Shown here in pieces: positions 34,003-40,950 of a stretch of 64,000 nucleotides of DNA. Within the stretch, counting starts at the first letter, position 1, and each line of letters starts with the position of its first letter. The notes beneath the pieces were generated by a model. It saw nothing but the letters and a program-made list of their open reading frames with translations. It did not search any database and was not told the DNA's origin. This DNA comes from JAZDRH01 sp047470865 (GTDB lineage: Bacteria; Pseudomonadota; Gammaproteobacteria; Pseudomonadales; Pseudomonadaceae): positions 4,964-68,963 of the forward strand of contig NZ_JAZDRH010000017.1 in NCBI RefSeq assembly GCF_047470865.1, in the 5' to 3' direction. The position numbers and the translations under genes are program-made.

Positions 34003-34869
34003 ATGGCAGCGACAGCGCTTTTACAGGTAGCTTCACACATGCAGGTTCTTCGCCTGCATTGCACCTTTGAGATACTGCAAAACGGTGAGCTTCCACTATT
34101 TAAAGGCTCTACTTTACATGGCTGGCTCGGGCAGCAACTGCTCAAACAGGACCCCCAGCTGTATAACCTAATGTATGCAGAGCATGAGCAACAGCAGCTC
34201 AAACCTTATGCCTTGGCCTGTAATGACCAGCGTACTGCTGTGGTTGAGCAAGCCACCTTGAGTTTTGAGTTGGCGCTATTTGGCAGCGCTACGCAAATAG
34301 CGGGGCGCTTGCTAGAGGCTATGTCCAGCCACCCATTAGGCTTAGGCCCAACACGGATACCCATTCGTCTACACAGCTTAGCCAGCCGAACGCCCCAAGG
34401 ATTGCGTATCGGCATTCATCCTATGCCCTTGCTGGACTGGCTAGTAACCATTCCTGCAAATGTGCAGCATGAAGTTGTACTTCAACTTAAAACCCCGCTA
34501 CGCATCAAACACAAAGGCAAAATTCTAAGGCAAGGCGTGCCGCCACTTAGCCTTGTACTTGCCCAAGTGCAGCGCAGGTTAATGTTACTTGTTAGGTCCT
34601 GGGTAAATGCCGATCCGGCGCTCAGCAGATTGCTGACTACAGCTGTACCCCTAGGAGAGCATGAGGCTTTGCATAGCCCGGTCTATTTTGAAGACTGGCA
34701 GCGCTACTCCAACCGTCAGAGTAAACACCTACCCTTTGGTGGCTTACAGGGCGAGCTCAGCTATAGGGGCGATATATTTCATGCGTTGGCCTGGTTGCAA
34801 GCCGGGCAGCTAATGCAAATTGGTGGCAAAACCTCATTTGGGCTTGGTTATTATCAACTCCTGTATTAA
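34003..34869 (+). CDS. cas6: CRISPR pre-crRNA endoribonuclease Cas6
   Basis: A 288-residue RAMP-fold Cas6, which cuts repeat RNA to release crRNAs. The C-terminal glycine-rich loop QIGGKTSFGLGYYQLLY (272-288) is diagnostic. A second typical segment is SNRQSKHLPFGGLQGELSYRG. No strong ribosome site is visible; AGGTAG at 33988-33993 is the best candidate. Its presence implies a CRISPR array that this window does not contain. Confidence 0.82.
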   Translation: MAATALLQVASHMQVLRLHCTFEILQNGELPLFKGSTLHGWLGQQLLKQDPQLYNLMYAEHEQQQLKPYALACNDQRTAVVEQATLSFELALFGSATQIAGRLLEAMSSHPLGLGPTRIPIRLHSLASRTPQGLRIGIHPMPLLDWLVTIPANVQHEVVLQLKTPLRIKHKGKILRQGVPPLSLVLAQVQRRLMLLVRSWVNADPALSRLLTTAVPLGEHEALHSPVYFEDWQRYSNRQSKHLPFGGLQGELSYRGDIFHALAWLQAGQLMQIGGKTSFGLGYYQLLY

Positions 34870-34926
34870 AAACAGCTTTAACAGTTAACAGCAAGCTGTA
34901 ACTACTGTTTGCTGCATGCCGTAAGC

Positions 34927-35001
34927 TTACCCCTTAAGACTTTGACATTGCTTTCCCTTATGGTTGCAGCTAACGAGTAAAGCAATCAACGCAAGGGGTA
35001 A
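34927..35001 (+). promoter_or_regulatory. Nested inverted repeats that would mask a ribosome site
   Basis: Outer arms TTACCCCTT (34927-34935) and AAGGGGTAA (34993-35001) enclose inner arms ATTGCTTT (34947-34954) and AAAGCAAT (34979-34986). The outer right arm contains the AAGGGG ribosome site of the YkvA gene, whose ATG is at 35007. Folding would hide the site. Seen in sequence; regulation is inferred. Confidence 0.5.
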
Positions 35002-35006
35002 ATACT

Positions 35007-35345
35007 ATGCAATCGCCGCATTACGACCAAACATATACTGATAGCGGCTTTTGGGCCAAAGTAAAGCGCTATGCTAAAACAGCGGGTAAAGCAGTTCTTG
35101 AGCCAGCACTGCAAATGTATTACGCTCTGCAAGATGCAGATACACCCGCTTGGGCCAAGGCAACCATTATTGGTGCGCTGGGCTACTTTATATCTCCACT
35201 TGACCTTATTCCCGACATGCTTCCTGTAGTGGGTTATAGTGACGACCTAACGGTCTTGCTCGCCGCTATAACTGCTGTTGCCAAGTATATAAAGCATGAG
35301 CATAAAGCCAAAGCGCGCGCAGTAATGTTGCGTTGGTTTGATTAA
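35007..35345 (+). CDS. YkvA family (DUF1232) membrane-associated protein
   Basis: A 112-residue protein with the YkvA signature SPLDLIPDMLPVVGYSDDLTVLLAAI (residues about 67-92, here in two pieces: SPLDLIPD and GYSDDL). The region is amphipathic or membrane-inserted, and basic ends flank it. YkvA proteins are widespread and of unknown function. It is the only intact gene between cas6 and the cas2 remnant, so it could be a membrane accessory of the type III system or simple island cargo. Confidence 0.75.
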   Translation: MQSPHYDQTYTDSGFWAKVKRYAKTAGKAVLEPALQMYYALQDADTPAWAKATIIGALGYFISPLDLIPDMLPVVGYSDDLTVLLAAITAVAKYIKHEHKAKARAVMLRWFD

Positions 35346-35453
35346 CGAGCTTTTTTGTTAGGGATTGTTAGGCACTTGTATTGGATGCTGAACATTAAAT
35401 AGCTCTGTTATAAGTGCCGTGCTAACACAATGGCTGGTAAAGTGGGAGGGGGT

Positions 35454-35582
35454 ATGCACTGGTTAGTTTACTATGACATTCAAAATGCCCGTAATCGCCG
35501 TAATGTGCTTAAAATTCTACGCAGTGGCAGCCTTGGCTATCAAAAGTTAAGAGCGTCCGGAAACCGGACATCGAAAATGTAG
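35454..35582 (+). pseudogene. cas2: Truncated cas2 remnant
   Basis: A 42-codon frame starting at ATG 35454, preceded by GGGAGGGGGT. It begins MHWLVYYDIQNARNRRNVLK followed by ILRSGSLGYQKL. This is the first beta strand, conserved Asp (D8) and first helix of Cas2, up to the point where family members continue into Q-x-S-V-F. After YQKL it diverges and stops, against the normal length of about 90. The break at about 35545 marks a deletion that probably removed the rest of cas2, cas1 and the array. Confidence 0.7.
35555..35569. repeat. Perfect hairpin at the cas2 break
   Basis: GTCCGG-AAA-CCGGAC, a 6-bp perfect stem with a 3-nt loop, begins about 10 bp after cas2 homology ends. It could be a remnant of a CRISPR-repeat-like or recombination sequence; no second copy is seen in the window. 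Confidence 0.45.
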
Positions 35583-35583
35583 G

Positions 35584-35601
35584 TTTTGGTGACCGTGACC
35601 A
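35584..35601 (+). repeat. Right-end integrase-arm-like motif
   Basis: TTTTGGTGACC (35584-35594) is directly followed by a partial repeat GTGACCA. It is the exact reverse complement of GGTCACCAAAA at 22386-22396 and shares GGTGACC with 22323-22329. It lies about 120 bp inside the right tRNA fragment. Confidence 0.5.
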
Positions 35602-35717
35602 GATAAATGGCTTTGATTGATCTTAACTAACTTCGTCGATTTTAGGCAATATGCAATAAAATTGCGATTAAAATCAATTAGTAGTATTTTAGACTCATTG
35701 AAAATATTTTGCTGGCG

Positions 35718-35766
35718 CGGCCTTTCACACCAGGGGCGCGGGTTCGAGTCCCATCTGCTGCGCCAT
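35718..35766 (+). repeat. Decayed 3' tRNA-Asp fragment (right att-like repeat)
   Basis: It covers the anticodon arm to CCA of tRNA-Asp with substitutions: the anticodon now reads TTC, three further changes fall in the stems, and one T is missing before the T-arm. No 5' half precedes it, so it cannot be a working tRNA. It is the expected displaced original 3' end after integration into tRNA-Asp. Confidence 0.75.
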
Positions 35767-35814
35767 TTACTAAGAAGGCTTAGTAAATACAAGAAACGGC
35801 TTAGGCCGTTTTTT
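35766..35814 (+). terminator. Two hairpins after tRNA-Asp remnant
   Basis: TTTACTAAG / CTTAGTAAA (9-bp perfect stem) is followed by AACGGC / GCCGTT and TTTTATTTT. This is probably the ancestral terminator of the tRNA operon, now separated from it by the island. Confidence 0.75.
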
Positions 35815-35853
35815 ATTTTCGGCCTATTAGTCCGTAAGACCAAACCTCATTAT

Positions 35854-35929
35854 GGGTGATTAGCTCAGCTGGGAGAGCATCTGCCTTACAAGCAGAGGGT
35901 CGGCGGTTCGATCCCGTCATCACCCACCA
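35854..35929 (+). tRNA. tRNA-Val (anticodon TAC), copy 3
   Basis: Identical to the two copies at 21873 and 22062, with encoded CCA. It lies just outside the right end of the island, so the island interrupts the Val/Asp array. Confidence 0.96.
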
Positions 35930-36171
35930 TATTTTCCTCGTCCCCCTTCCTATATACGGCTATTCTAGCTGGTCTTTGCAGGCTGTCATAAAACTGCCTC
36001 GCTTTCTAATAAGCAAAAGAATCAGTCTTGCGCTTGGCTATTATTAATAGGCTGATGTAGCACAATAAAGCAGGAACCATTCAGCAAATTAGCTATCTAG
36101 ATGATTCGCCAGCTTAATAGTAAGTGGTATGCTGGTTTACCTTTAAAGACACGCAACACTTAGGAGTTTGC

Positions 36172-36990
36172 ATGAAACTTACCCGCATGGCTGCTGCAAT
36201 TGCTTTAACAAGTTTGGTTTTGACTGGTTGCAGTGAGCAAGAACAAGACGTAAAAACATCAGCCCCAGCCGTTGCGCAAGCCCCAGCCGCAGCTAATAGT
36301 GATCAAGCTAAAGAAGCTTTTGCTAGTGTAGAGCAAAAGGTTTCTTATGGTTTAGGTTTGCAGTCAGTAGGTATGTATCCTGATGAGTTAACCAAAGAAA
36401 TTGAGGTAGATGCTTATCTTGCTGGTGTTACGGATGGCTTAAAGAAAAATAACCCACAGGTAAGTGAGCTTGAACTCCAGCAAGCCTCGGAAGTCATGTT
36501 TAAACGTCTACAAGAAAAAATGGATGCAGAAAATGCTAAAGCTGCGCAAGCGGGCAAAGATTTTCTAGCTGAAAATACGAAAAAAGAAGGCATTATTACC
36601 ACAGAATCTGGCTTGCAATATCAAATACTGAGTAAAGGTGATGGCAAAGGTGCTAAACCTGTCGCTCAGGATATTGTAAAAGTACATTACACAGGCACTT
36701 TGATTGATGGCACTGTGTTTGATAGCTCAGTTGAGCGTGGTACGCCATTGGATATTCCAGTTGGTGCTGTGATTCCAGGTTGGCAAGAAGGCCTACAGTT
36801 GATGCACGTAGGTGATAAGTTTAAATTCTTTATTCCAAGTGATTTAGCTTATGGCCCACAAAGCCCGTCGCCAATGATTCCTGCTAATGCTGTGTTGGTT
36901 TTTGAGGTTGAGCTAATTAATATCAACCCAACAGAAACAGAGCAAGAAGCAGCCGATCAACAAGCTGCTCAAGAAAAGGTAATCAAATAA
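36172..36990 (+). CDS. FKBP-type peptidyl-prolyl isomerase lipoprotein
   Basis: A 272-residue predicted lipoprotein of the FkpA/Mip type. The signal is MKLTRMAAAIALTSLVLTGC, an Ala/Pro linker follows, then a helical dimerisation domain (about 45-130, YGLGLQSVGMYPDEL) and a C-terminal FKBP domain (about 150-258) with VKVHYTGTLIDGTVFDSS and IPGWQEGLQLM. It would assist folding of envelope proteins in the periplasm. TTAGGAG fixes ATG 36172; an upstream in-frame ATG at 36124 would place the signal internally. Confidence 0.92.
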   Translation: MKLTRMAAAIALTSLVLTGCSEQEQDVKTSAPAVAQAPAAANSDQAKEAFASVEQKVSYGLGLQSVGMYPDELTKEIEVDAYLAGVTDGLKKNNPQVSELELQQASEVMFKRLQEKMDAENAKAAQAGKDFLAENTKKEGIITTESGLQYQILSKGDGKGAKPVAQDIVKVHYTGTLIDGTVFDSSVERGTPLDIPVGAVIPGWQEGLQLMHVGDKFKFFIPSDLAYGPQSPSPMIPANAVLVFEVELININPTETEQEAADQQAAQEKVIK

Positions 36991-37019
36991 GCTGCTGTAG
37001 ATTAACAGCTTGCATTATG

Positions 37020-37060
37020 AACTGAACCCGAACAGCCTATCTCGCTTTTCGGGCGCAGTT
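37020..37060 (+). terminator. Hairpin downstream of FKBP gene
   Basis: AACTG..CCCGAA pairs with TTCGGG..CAGTT around a 15-nt loop, followed by TATTTA. A moderate intrinsic terminator. Confidence 0.5.
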
Positions 37061-37074
37061 TATTTACGGGTTTC

Positions 37075-37536
37075 TTATCTCTCTCGCCAAGTAACCCAAG
37101 TATCTGTGCCATCAATTTTTCCTGAAAATTCAGCGCTTATGAAAAATGCAGCTTGCTGTGCTAAGTAGCTATTAATATGTTGCTCACGGCTCCAGTAATC
37201 TTCTTGTGTTTGTAGTTGCTGCTGGCTGAATTGTTTAGCATACAGCGTTGAAATTTGCTGAAAATTATTGTGTTTACGCTGCTTTGCATAATCAATAGGA
37301 TGAAGATACTTGGTTGCTGTAAGCCAGCTTAGCCATTGTTGATTGTTTTGTTGGCACAAAGAAAATATTTCAGGCGAGAGCCTTTGCAATTGATAGTTAT
37401 CAGAGTCTATAAAGTCGTCTTTTTCCTCATTAAAAACCAATGAAAAATAATGGACACACTGCTGGTAATAAGCAATGCCAGAAATAGGCGTCATATCCCA
37501 ATAATTGTCTACTAAAATTACGCGCTCTTTTAACAT
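37075..37536 (-). CDS. Hypothetical Gln-rich soluble protein
   Basis: About 153 residues starting MLKERVILVDNYWDMTPISG, with AAGGTG nine bases upstream. It is rich in Gln, Tyr and Trp (FQQISTLYAKQFSQQQLQTQEDYWSR) and has no signal peptide or membrane helix. I do not recognise it. It is divergent from the HTH gene at 37604 across 67 bp and may be regulated with it. Confidence 0.6.
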   Translation of the reverse strand: MLKERVILVDNYWDMTPISGIAYYQQCVHYFSLVFNEEKDDFIDSDNYQLQRLSPEIFSLCQQNNQQWLSWLTATKYLHPIDYAKQRKHNNFQQISTLYAKQFSQQQLQTQEDYWSREQHINSYLAQQAAFFISAEFSGKIDGTDTWVTWRER

Positions 37537-37603
37537 GTATCTGCACCTTTTATTCACAGTACAATATTACTAAGCTGTATCAACAAAATAAAAGGTGATT
37601 GTG

Positions 37604-37912
37604 ATGAATGTGCAAGTAATTACGCGCGATGGCGAACCTGAGTATGCGGTTTTACCTTGGGCAGAGTATCAAAAATTAGTACAGGCAGCGCAGCTAGCTG
37701 AGCCAGCAGAGATTGCGCCTGAAAAACAACTTGTGTCTTGGCAAGCGCTTCCCAAGTTACGTGAGCAAGCAGGCTTTACACTAGAAAGCTTTGCGCGTGA
37801 ATTGGGCATCAGTCCCTCTTATTGGCAGATGATAGAATCAGGTGAGCGGGAGGCCAGTGAGGTTGTGTTGCGCAATATCTGTCGTTTATTAAAGGTTGAT
37901 GGTATTCAATAA
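37604..37912 (+). CDS. XRE-family HTH regulator with Phd/RelB-like N-terminus
   Basis: A 102-residue protein. Residues 1-35 (MNVQVITRDGEPEYAVLPWAEYQKLVQ) resemble the N-terminal strand-helix of small antitoxin-like DNA-binding proteins. Residues 45-100 form an XRE helix-turn-helix (LREQAGFTLESFARELGISPSYWQMIESGER). AAAGGTGATT precedes ATG 37604. Its stop overlaps the next gene by one base. It is a likely local autoregulator of this small cluster. Confidence 0.8.
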   Translation: MNVQVITRDGEPEYAVLPWAEYQKLVQAAQLAEPAEIAPEKQLVSWQALPKLREQAGFTLESFARELGISPSYWQMIESGEREASEVVLRNICRLLKVDGIQ

Positions 37913-38247
37913 TGACGACTCAGCAGCTTGAGGCTTTATTAGATCATTTAATGCAGGCTCAGAAAGCACAGCGATTGCTGACTTATCGCGAACTAGTGGA
38001 ACAGCTGTCTATTGCTCCGCCTGCCATTGCTCGGTTAAGTAGAGCATTAGAGCAATTACAGGCGTATGATTTTAAGCAGCAACAGCCTATGCGTTCGGCC
38101 TTGGTTGTGAGTCAAAGATTGCCAGCTATACCACGTTTGGGTTTTTTTGAGTGCTATAGCGCGTTGACAGGCCTAAGTATTCATGAGCAAGATCGTGAGC
38201 AGTGGCATGCTGATTACATTAAAGCAGTTTACCAATTTAGCTATTAG
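37912..38247 (+). CDS. Hypothetical protein coupled to HTH gene
   Basis: A 111-residue helical protein (LEALLDHLMQAQKAQRLLTYRELVEQLSIAPPAIARLSRALEQL) whose first 50 residues look like a winged-helix DNA-binding fold similar to YbaB/MGMT-adjacent wHTH. The second half is LVVSQRLPAIPRLGFFECYSAL. Translation is coupled to the upstream XRE gene (TAATG). I do not recognise a named family. Confidence 0.6.
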   Translation: MTTQQLEALLDHLMQAQKAQRLLTYRELVEQLSIAPPAIARLSRALEQLQAYDFKQQQPMRSALVVSQRLPAIPRLGFFECYSALTGLSIHEQDREQWHADYIKAVYQFSY

Positions 38248-38256
38248 GAGATTACG

Positions 38257-38646
38257 ATGCTGTGGTCAAAAATTAAGGCAGTTGTTGGTTACTGGTTCGC
38301 ACGGCGTTTATTTAACCAGCGCTGGGCGGTAGAGAATGAAAAAATCTGGAATTGGATGCAAGGCCAATTCACCCGTAAAGCTGCTTTAGGTGATGTTAAA
38401 GCGCAGTCCTTTTATGGTTTTTTATTATTATTTAAAGGGCAGGGGCTAGGCGCGAAACAAGAAGGCATTCGCTTATTGAAACTAGCGGCTAACAATGGTG
38501 ATGCGAAGGCTGCTTTTCAATTAGGTCAGTGTTATTACACTGGCACTTTAGATTGCCCAGAAGATAAAGAGCAAGCCAAACAATGGTGGGAAAAAGCACT
38601 GAGCTTAGGCCATCCTTTGGCAGAAACAAAACTAGCGAGTTTCTAA
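38257..38646 (+). CDS. Sel1-repeat protein
   Basis: A 129-residue protein with two to three Sel1-like repeats from residue 45 (AALGDVKAQSFYGFLLLFKGQG, then AANNGDAKAAFQLGQCYYTG). The N-terminus MLWSKIKAVVGYWFARRLF may be a membrane-associated helix. Sel1 repeats mediate protein binding. It is the last gene of the 37.6-38.6 kb cluster, 9 bp after its neighbour, with TAGGAG upstream. Confidence 0.78.
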   Translation: MLWSKIKAVVGYWFARRLFNQRWAVENEKIWNWMQGQFTRKAALGDVKAQSFYGFLLLFKGQGLGAKQEGIRLLKLAANNGDAKAAFQLGQCYYTGTLDCPEDKEQAKQWWEKALSLGHPLAETKLASF

Positions 38647-38678
38647 TTTTTCTAGTGTTTAGTAGAAATTACATAATC

Positions 38679-38703
38679 AGCCTCTAAATTTGGGCTAGAG
38701 GCT
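38679..38703. terminator. Convergent terminator
   Basis: An 8-bp perfect stem AGCCTCTA / TAGAGGCT between the Sel1 gene and the converging M48 gene, followed by AATTATTGTTT on the plus strand. Confidence 0.65.
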
Positions 38704-38717
38704 AATTATTGTTTGGT

Positions 38718-40787
38718 TTATTGTTTATCTAATTCATGCTGTGCATAAGCGGCCCATATTTGTTTATGCACAACCTCAGCTAGTTCTTCGAGTGAAAGTT
38801 TTTTCTGTTGATAGATACGCGCACCTGCCATTTGAATAACAATTTTTTTCTTGGCTTTTTGATATTTAAAATAACGGTTAGTCTTTTTAAATTGAGGCTC
38901 TTGAGCATCACCTGCCAAAATAAAAGTCACCCCATAGAAGCCGTTACTTAGGGTAATTTCATAATCAGCAATATTATACACAGGATACGGTTGCGCTAAA
39001 TATTCTGACTCTAGCTGAAAGTTACGGAAGATCAGCAGAGGTGCTTTTCCGCGATTTCTTGAAATATAAGCAACAAAGCCAAATAGTAACCCCAGCCAAA
39101 TAGCATGCATTGCTGGTGAGCTAAACATTGTGGTGATAGCAGCAATAATGGCCACCAGACAGAAGAAACCACCTAGCACCGCCATAACCCAGAATAATCG
39201 GCGGCTTTCTGCAAGCATGACTTCAGCTGGCGCATTGACCTCACTAATAATACTTTTTAGGTTCTCAGTATACTGCTCTTTATGCTCTGTCACTGTATTT
39301 AAAAGTGCGGCTGTTAGCTCCATTGAAAGCTGTTTAGCGTCAGTAAAAAGGTGTTCAATAGTACTGTAGTCAGATTCATCAATAGGCCGTGAAGCTATGG
39401 CTAGCAACTCAGGTGTGGTGCTTTCTCCTAGTGCAGTGATGCGTTGCTGTGTTTGTGGGTGAGAGTCACTTGGGTGCGTGGTAGCGGCCTCTAAAAACTG
39501 CTGAGCATCTGCAACACCTTTTTCTCGCAAGGTATGCATAACACTGGCTAATAAGTCGTCAGTTGCTAGTTTTCCTGAATATACTTGTTCAAACACTGCA
39601 TCAATAGCTTCATTAACCGCTGAAATCCGCAGCAATGAAGTCGATACAGCACTGGTGGAGCTGACGGATGCGCCTACTTTGTCGGCTTCAAATTCACGAA
39701 TACGACTCCAATGATTCACCGCAAAATCAAATTGCTCTAAAAAATATAAGCCTAGGTAAATCGAGGAGCTCATTATCAGCTTACTGTAATGGTCTTCTAC
39801 TTGGTTAACTACGTTAAAAATACTTTGGTGTAAGCCAGAATAAATCGGGGCAAAGTTTAAGCTATAAGTTGTATCTTCACCTGTAAAGTGCCCTAATTCG
39901 TGGCCAATAACTGCAGTTGCTTCTTGGTGGCTAAGTACTGCGGTGTAGATCAGAGGAAAGTACAGGGTTTTGCCTTCGACGGCTTGTTTACCGTTTAAGG
40001 TGATGGCATGTGAGGTTACGTAGAAGCAATCTGTCAGCCCTACAATAATGTTATCTGGGCTTTGAGTGCCTACTTTCTGTGCAATGCCATCAATCCACTG
40101 CCATAAAGCGGGTGCTTGGGTTCGGCTGATGATTTGACCATAGACTTCAGCCGGTTCACTTTCAAACATAGCAAAGCTTTGGCGTAGTTTGAACAAGCCT
40201 TTAATGATGTACCACGCAATAAATGCGATAGCTGCCAACGCTAAAAGTAATAGCTTGCCTGCTCCAGCATTCATTTTGAAATTGCTGATAAACCAAATCA
40301 CTTCATAGGACATCAGCCCAATTATGCTAAGGCCAATCAGCGTGGTTTGCCCTGATAAAATAAATGGCAGTAGCTTGCGACATAAAACGAATGCTTTTAA
40401 CAGCTCATCGCGAGATTGGCGGGCGCGGCGTCCGCTGTAGTTGCACAAAAACATAGCCAAGCCGCCTAATAGCAATGCAATAAAGCCAGTGAGGGCAGTG
40501 GTCATGCTAAGGTAGGCGCGTGCTTTGATGGAAAGAATATAACCTTGGTTATTAGTAAGGCTGTGCTTCAAGGAAGCTAAATACTCTTTAGCAGGCACTA
40601 CTTCTTTGTTATCAAAGGCTATTTGGGCATCAGGAGTTTGGTTAATCATCTGCTGTGTTTCAGCAATTTCTTCTACTACTCTATGATAGGTGTCCAGTCC
40701 ATCGCTAATACGCCAATATTGAAAACTTCCATATACAGTTAAGGCTAAAGGTAAAGCCAATAACCATCCTAATAGTTTTGTGCGCAT
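38718..40787 (-). CDS. M48 family membrane metallopeptidase
   Basis: A 689-residue membrane protein with helices near the N-terminus (about 8-22, 93-115, 140-160, 170-195) and again around 525-575. The zinc motif is HELGH in AVIGHELGHFTGE, with a later FEADKVGAS glutamate as third ligand; these define peptidase family M48 (HtpX/Ste24-like). It would cleave membrane or envelope substrates. The C-terminal region after 590 is soluble and unrecognised. It is transcribed alone. Confidence 0.82.
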   Translation of the reverse strand: MRTKLLGWLLALPLALTVYGSFQYWRISDGLDTYHRVVEEIAETQQMINQTPDAQIAFDNKEVVPAKEYLASLKHSLTNNQGYILSIKARAYLSMTTALTGFIALLLGGLAMFLCNYSGRRARQSRDELLKAFVLCRKLLPFILSGQTTLIGLSIIGLMSYEVIWFISNFKMNAGAGKLLLLALAAIAFIAWYIIKGLFKLRQSFAMFESEPAEVYGQIISRTQAPALWQWIDGIAQKVGTQSPDNIIVGLTDCFYVTSHAITLNGKQAVEGKTLYFPLIYTAVLSHQEATAVIGHELGHFTGEDTTYSLNFAPIYSGLHQSIFNVVNQVEDHYSKLIMSSSIYLGLYFLEQFDFAVNHWSRIREFEADKVGASVSSTSAVSTSLLRISAVNEAIDAVFEQVYSGKLATDDLLASVMHTLREKGVADAQQFLEAATTHPSDSHPQTQQRITALGESTTPELLAIASRPIDESDYSTIEHLFTDAKQLSMELTAALLNTVTEHKEQYTENLKSIISEVNAPAEVMLAESRRLFWVMAVLGGFFCLVAIIAAITTMFSSPAMHAIWLGLLFGFVAYISRNRGKAPLLIFRNFQLESEYLAQPYPVYNIADYEITLSNGFYGVTFILAGDAQEPQFKKTNRYFKYQKAKKKIVIQMAGARIYQQKKLSLEELAEVVHKQIWAAYAQHELDKQ

Positions 40788-40902
40788 AGGTTTCTCTACT
40801 AACTATTGAAAATTTAAATGCCTATTTAGTAGTGTTATGATATTGGATTGTGGCAAAAAAATAGTAGATCTGAGCAATAAAAACTGCCAAAAAATGAACT
40901 GA

Positions 40903-40936
40903 CCCCGAAAAGCTGGGCATACTTTTCGGGGTTTTT
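40903..40936. terminator. Intrinsic terminator between prc and M48 genes
   Basis: A perfect 10-bp stem CCCCGAAAAG / CTTTTCGGGG with a 9-nt loop. The plus strand has a T5 tract after it and the minus strand a TTTTTT eight bases on, so it can serve prc. Confidence 0.8.
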
Positions 40937-40950
40937 ATATTAATAGTGGA

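Larger units (their letters stand above)
22223..35766 (+). mobile_element. tRNA-Asp-associated genomic island carrying type III-D-like CRISPR effector
   Basis: The boundaries are the intact tRNA-Asp at the left and the decayed 3' tRNA-Asp fragment at the right. The content is a degraded zinc-ribbon gene, a glycine-zipper gene, a WYL regulator, csx16, the cas effector operon, cas6, a YkvA gene and a cas2 remnant. By eye the cas genes use more CTG/GCC codons than the flanking chromosome, consistent with transfer. No integrase, transposase or replication gene remains, so the element appears immobile. Boundaries are inferred from the repeats. Confidence 0.65.

Noticed and set aside
34870..35460. 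Possible CRISPR array next to cas6
   Set aside because: The inverted repeats at 34927-35001 and around 35371-35418 occur once each; there are no direct repeats of 28-37 bp at regular spacing, so no array is present.
35718..35766. A working tRNA-Glu (anticodon TTC)
   Set aside because: There is no 5' acceptor, D-arm or complete anticodon stem. The acceptor and T-arm sequence is that of tRNA-Asp, so it is a remnant with a changed anticodon.
35547..35859. Open frames on both strands near the right island end
   Set aside because: They cover the tRNA-Asp remnant and its hairpins, contain translated tRNA sequence and have no ribosome site.
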